Source: Alphaproteobacteria bacterium
Lineage (GTDB): Bacteria > Pseudomonadota > Alphaproteobacteria > Micavibrionales > Micavibrionaceae
Assembly (NCBI GenBank): GCA_023140905.1
Contig: JAGLKS010000158.1
Location: 1-5,277, forward strand
Length of the DNA stretch: 5,277 nucleotides
Direction of reading: 5' to 3'
Part shown: positions 5,120-5,277 of the stretch, piece by piece
Numbering within the stretch: the stretch's first letter is position 1
How the letters are laid out: each line of letters begins with the position of its first letter
Position numbers and translations under genes: made by a program
The notes under the pieces: model-generated
The model's input: only the letters and a program-made list of their open reading frames with translations
The model's database searches: none
What the model was told of the DNA's origin: nothing

Positions 5120-5138
5120 ATTTAAGGAACGTGATTGG

Positions 5139-5189
5139 ATGAAATTGGCTGGTTTACTGCGTTTATTATTCGGCAAATTAAGACTTTAA
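5139..5189 (+). CDS. Possible 16-residue peptide MKLAGLLRLLFGKLRL upstream of cheY
   Basis: This is a 16-codon ATG frame ending in TAA, with AAGGAA nine bases before the ATG. The peptide has only Leu, Ala, Phe, Gly and basic residues (two Lys, two Arg) and no acidic ones. It would form a short cationic, hydrophobic helix able to lie on a membrane. It ends 56 bp before the cheY start on the same strand. It could be a leader peptide, a small membrane-associated peptide, or an accidental frame; I recognise no family. Conservation in relatives would decide. Confidence 0.35.
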   Translation: MKLAGLLRLLFGKLRL

Positions 5190-5245
5190 AATTATAAAGA
5201 TGATATTAAGTCGCTTCGCATAACGAATGTAAGGAGAGAATAACA

Positions 5246-5277
5246 GTGGCTGTAGATATGAATATGAATGTATTGAT
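5246..5277 (+). CDS. cheY: Chemotaxis response regulator CheY, N-terminal codons only (cut by window edge)
   Basis: Ten full codons are visible, GTG-initiated, giving MAVDMNMNVL and then the start of a probable Ile codon. This matches the opening of alphaproteobacterial CheY proteins, where the hydrophobic beta-1 strand follows and leads to the acidic pocket (DD), which is beyond the window. A strong AAGGAG lies at 5231-5236, nine bases before the GTG. The in-frame ATG at 5258 is too far from it to be the start. CheY, when phosphorylated, binds the FliM motif encoded upstream. The identification rests on a short stretch plus context. Confidence 0.72.
   Translation, partial: MAVDMNMNVL

Larger units (their letters stand above)
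4821..5138. other. Long intergenic region between motE and the small ORF before cheY
   Basis: No convincing gene longer than about 20 codons lies here. A 10-codon frame (4831-4863) follows an AGGTGA but looks accidental. A loose stem, AAGTGAA (4915-4921) with TTCACTT (4939-4945), has a 17-base loop and is followed by only a short T run, so it is a poor terminator candidate. A perfect 13-bp palindrome, ATTGTATTACAAT, lies at 4955-4967. A strong Shine-Dalgarno-like GAGGAGG at 4981-4987 has no ATG or GTG behind it, but a small hairpin (TAGAC/GTCTA, 4991-5005). The stronger dyad at 5034-5067 and a possible promoter at 5092-5119 are listed separately. Confidence 0.6.

Overview
This window is part of a flagellar and chemotaxis locus from an alphaproteobacterium. 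The group is suggested by the gene set: FlgF/FlgG rod proteins, FliL, a FliM with an acidic N-terminal extension, a DUF6468-type membrane/coiled-coil protein, a MotE-family protein, and the first codons of a CheY of the type that begins MAVDMNMNVL. Order-level placement (a Rhodospirillales-like lineage) is inference. The DNA is AT-rich for such a lineage, and no mobile element, CRISPR array, tRNA or rRNA is visible.

Layout. On the minus strand, flgF (893 to 174) is followed by the first 36 codons of flgG (108 to the window edge at 1). A 348-bp divergent region (894-1241) separates flgF from fliL. It holds a well-matched sigma-54 promoter reading into flgF, two operator-like dyads, a candidate fliL promoter, and one copy of an exact 28-bp repeat. 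On the plus strand, fliL (1242-1883) is separated from fliM (2140-3300) by a 256-bp gap. That gap carries the second copy of the repeat and a sigma-54-like site facing fliM. fliM overlaps a DUF6468-type gene (3300-4046) by one base, and a MotE-family gene (4086-4820) follows. A 425-bp gap (4821-5245) holds a 34-bp dyad, a possible promoter and a 16-codon ORF with its own ribosome binding site. cheY then starts at 5246 and runs off the window.

How the genes fit together. FlgF and FlgG form the proximal and distal rod. FliL sits at the stator/basal body interface. FliM is the C-ring component that binds phosphorylated CheY. MotE-family proteins act with the stator in the periplasm. CheY delivers the switching signal. 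The DUF6468 protein has no established function but is locked between fliM and motE, so a structural or assembly role at the motor is the natural guess.

The parts least explained by known families are regulatory or very small. They are the twin 28-bp repeats before fliL and fliM, a 17-bp element shared by the fliM and cheY leaders, the long dyads, and the 16-residue peptide before cheY. No complete unknown multi-gene system is evident; the window is mostly a recognisable flagellar cluster with an unusual set of intergenic signals.
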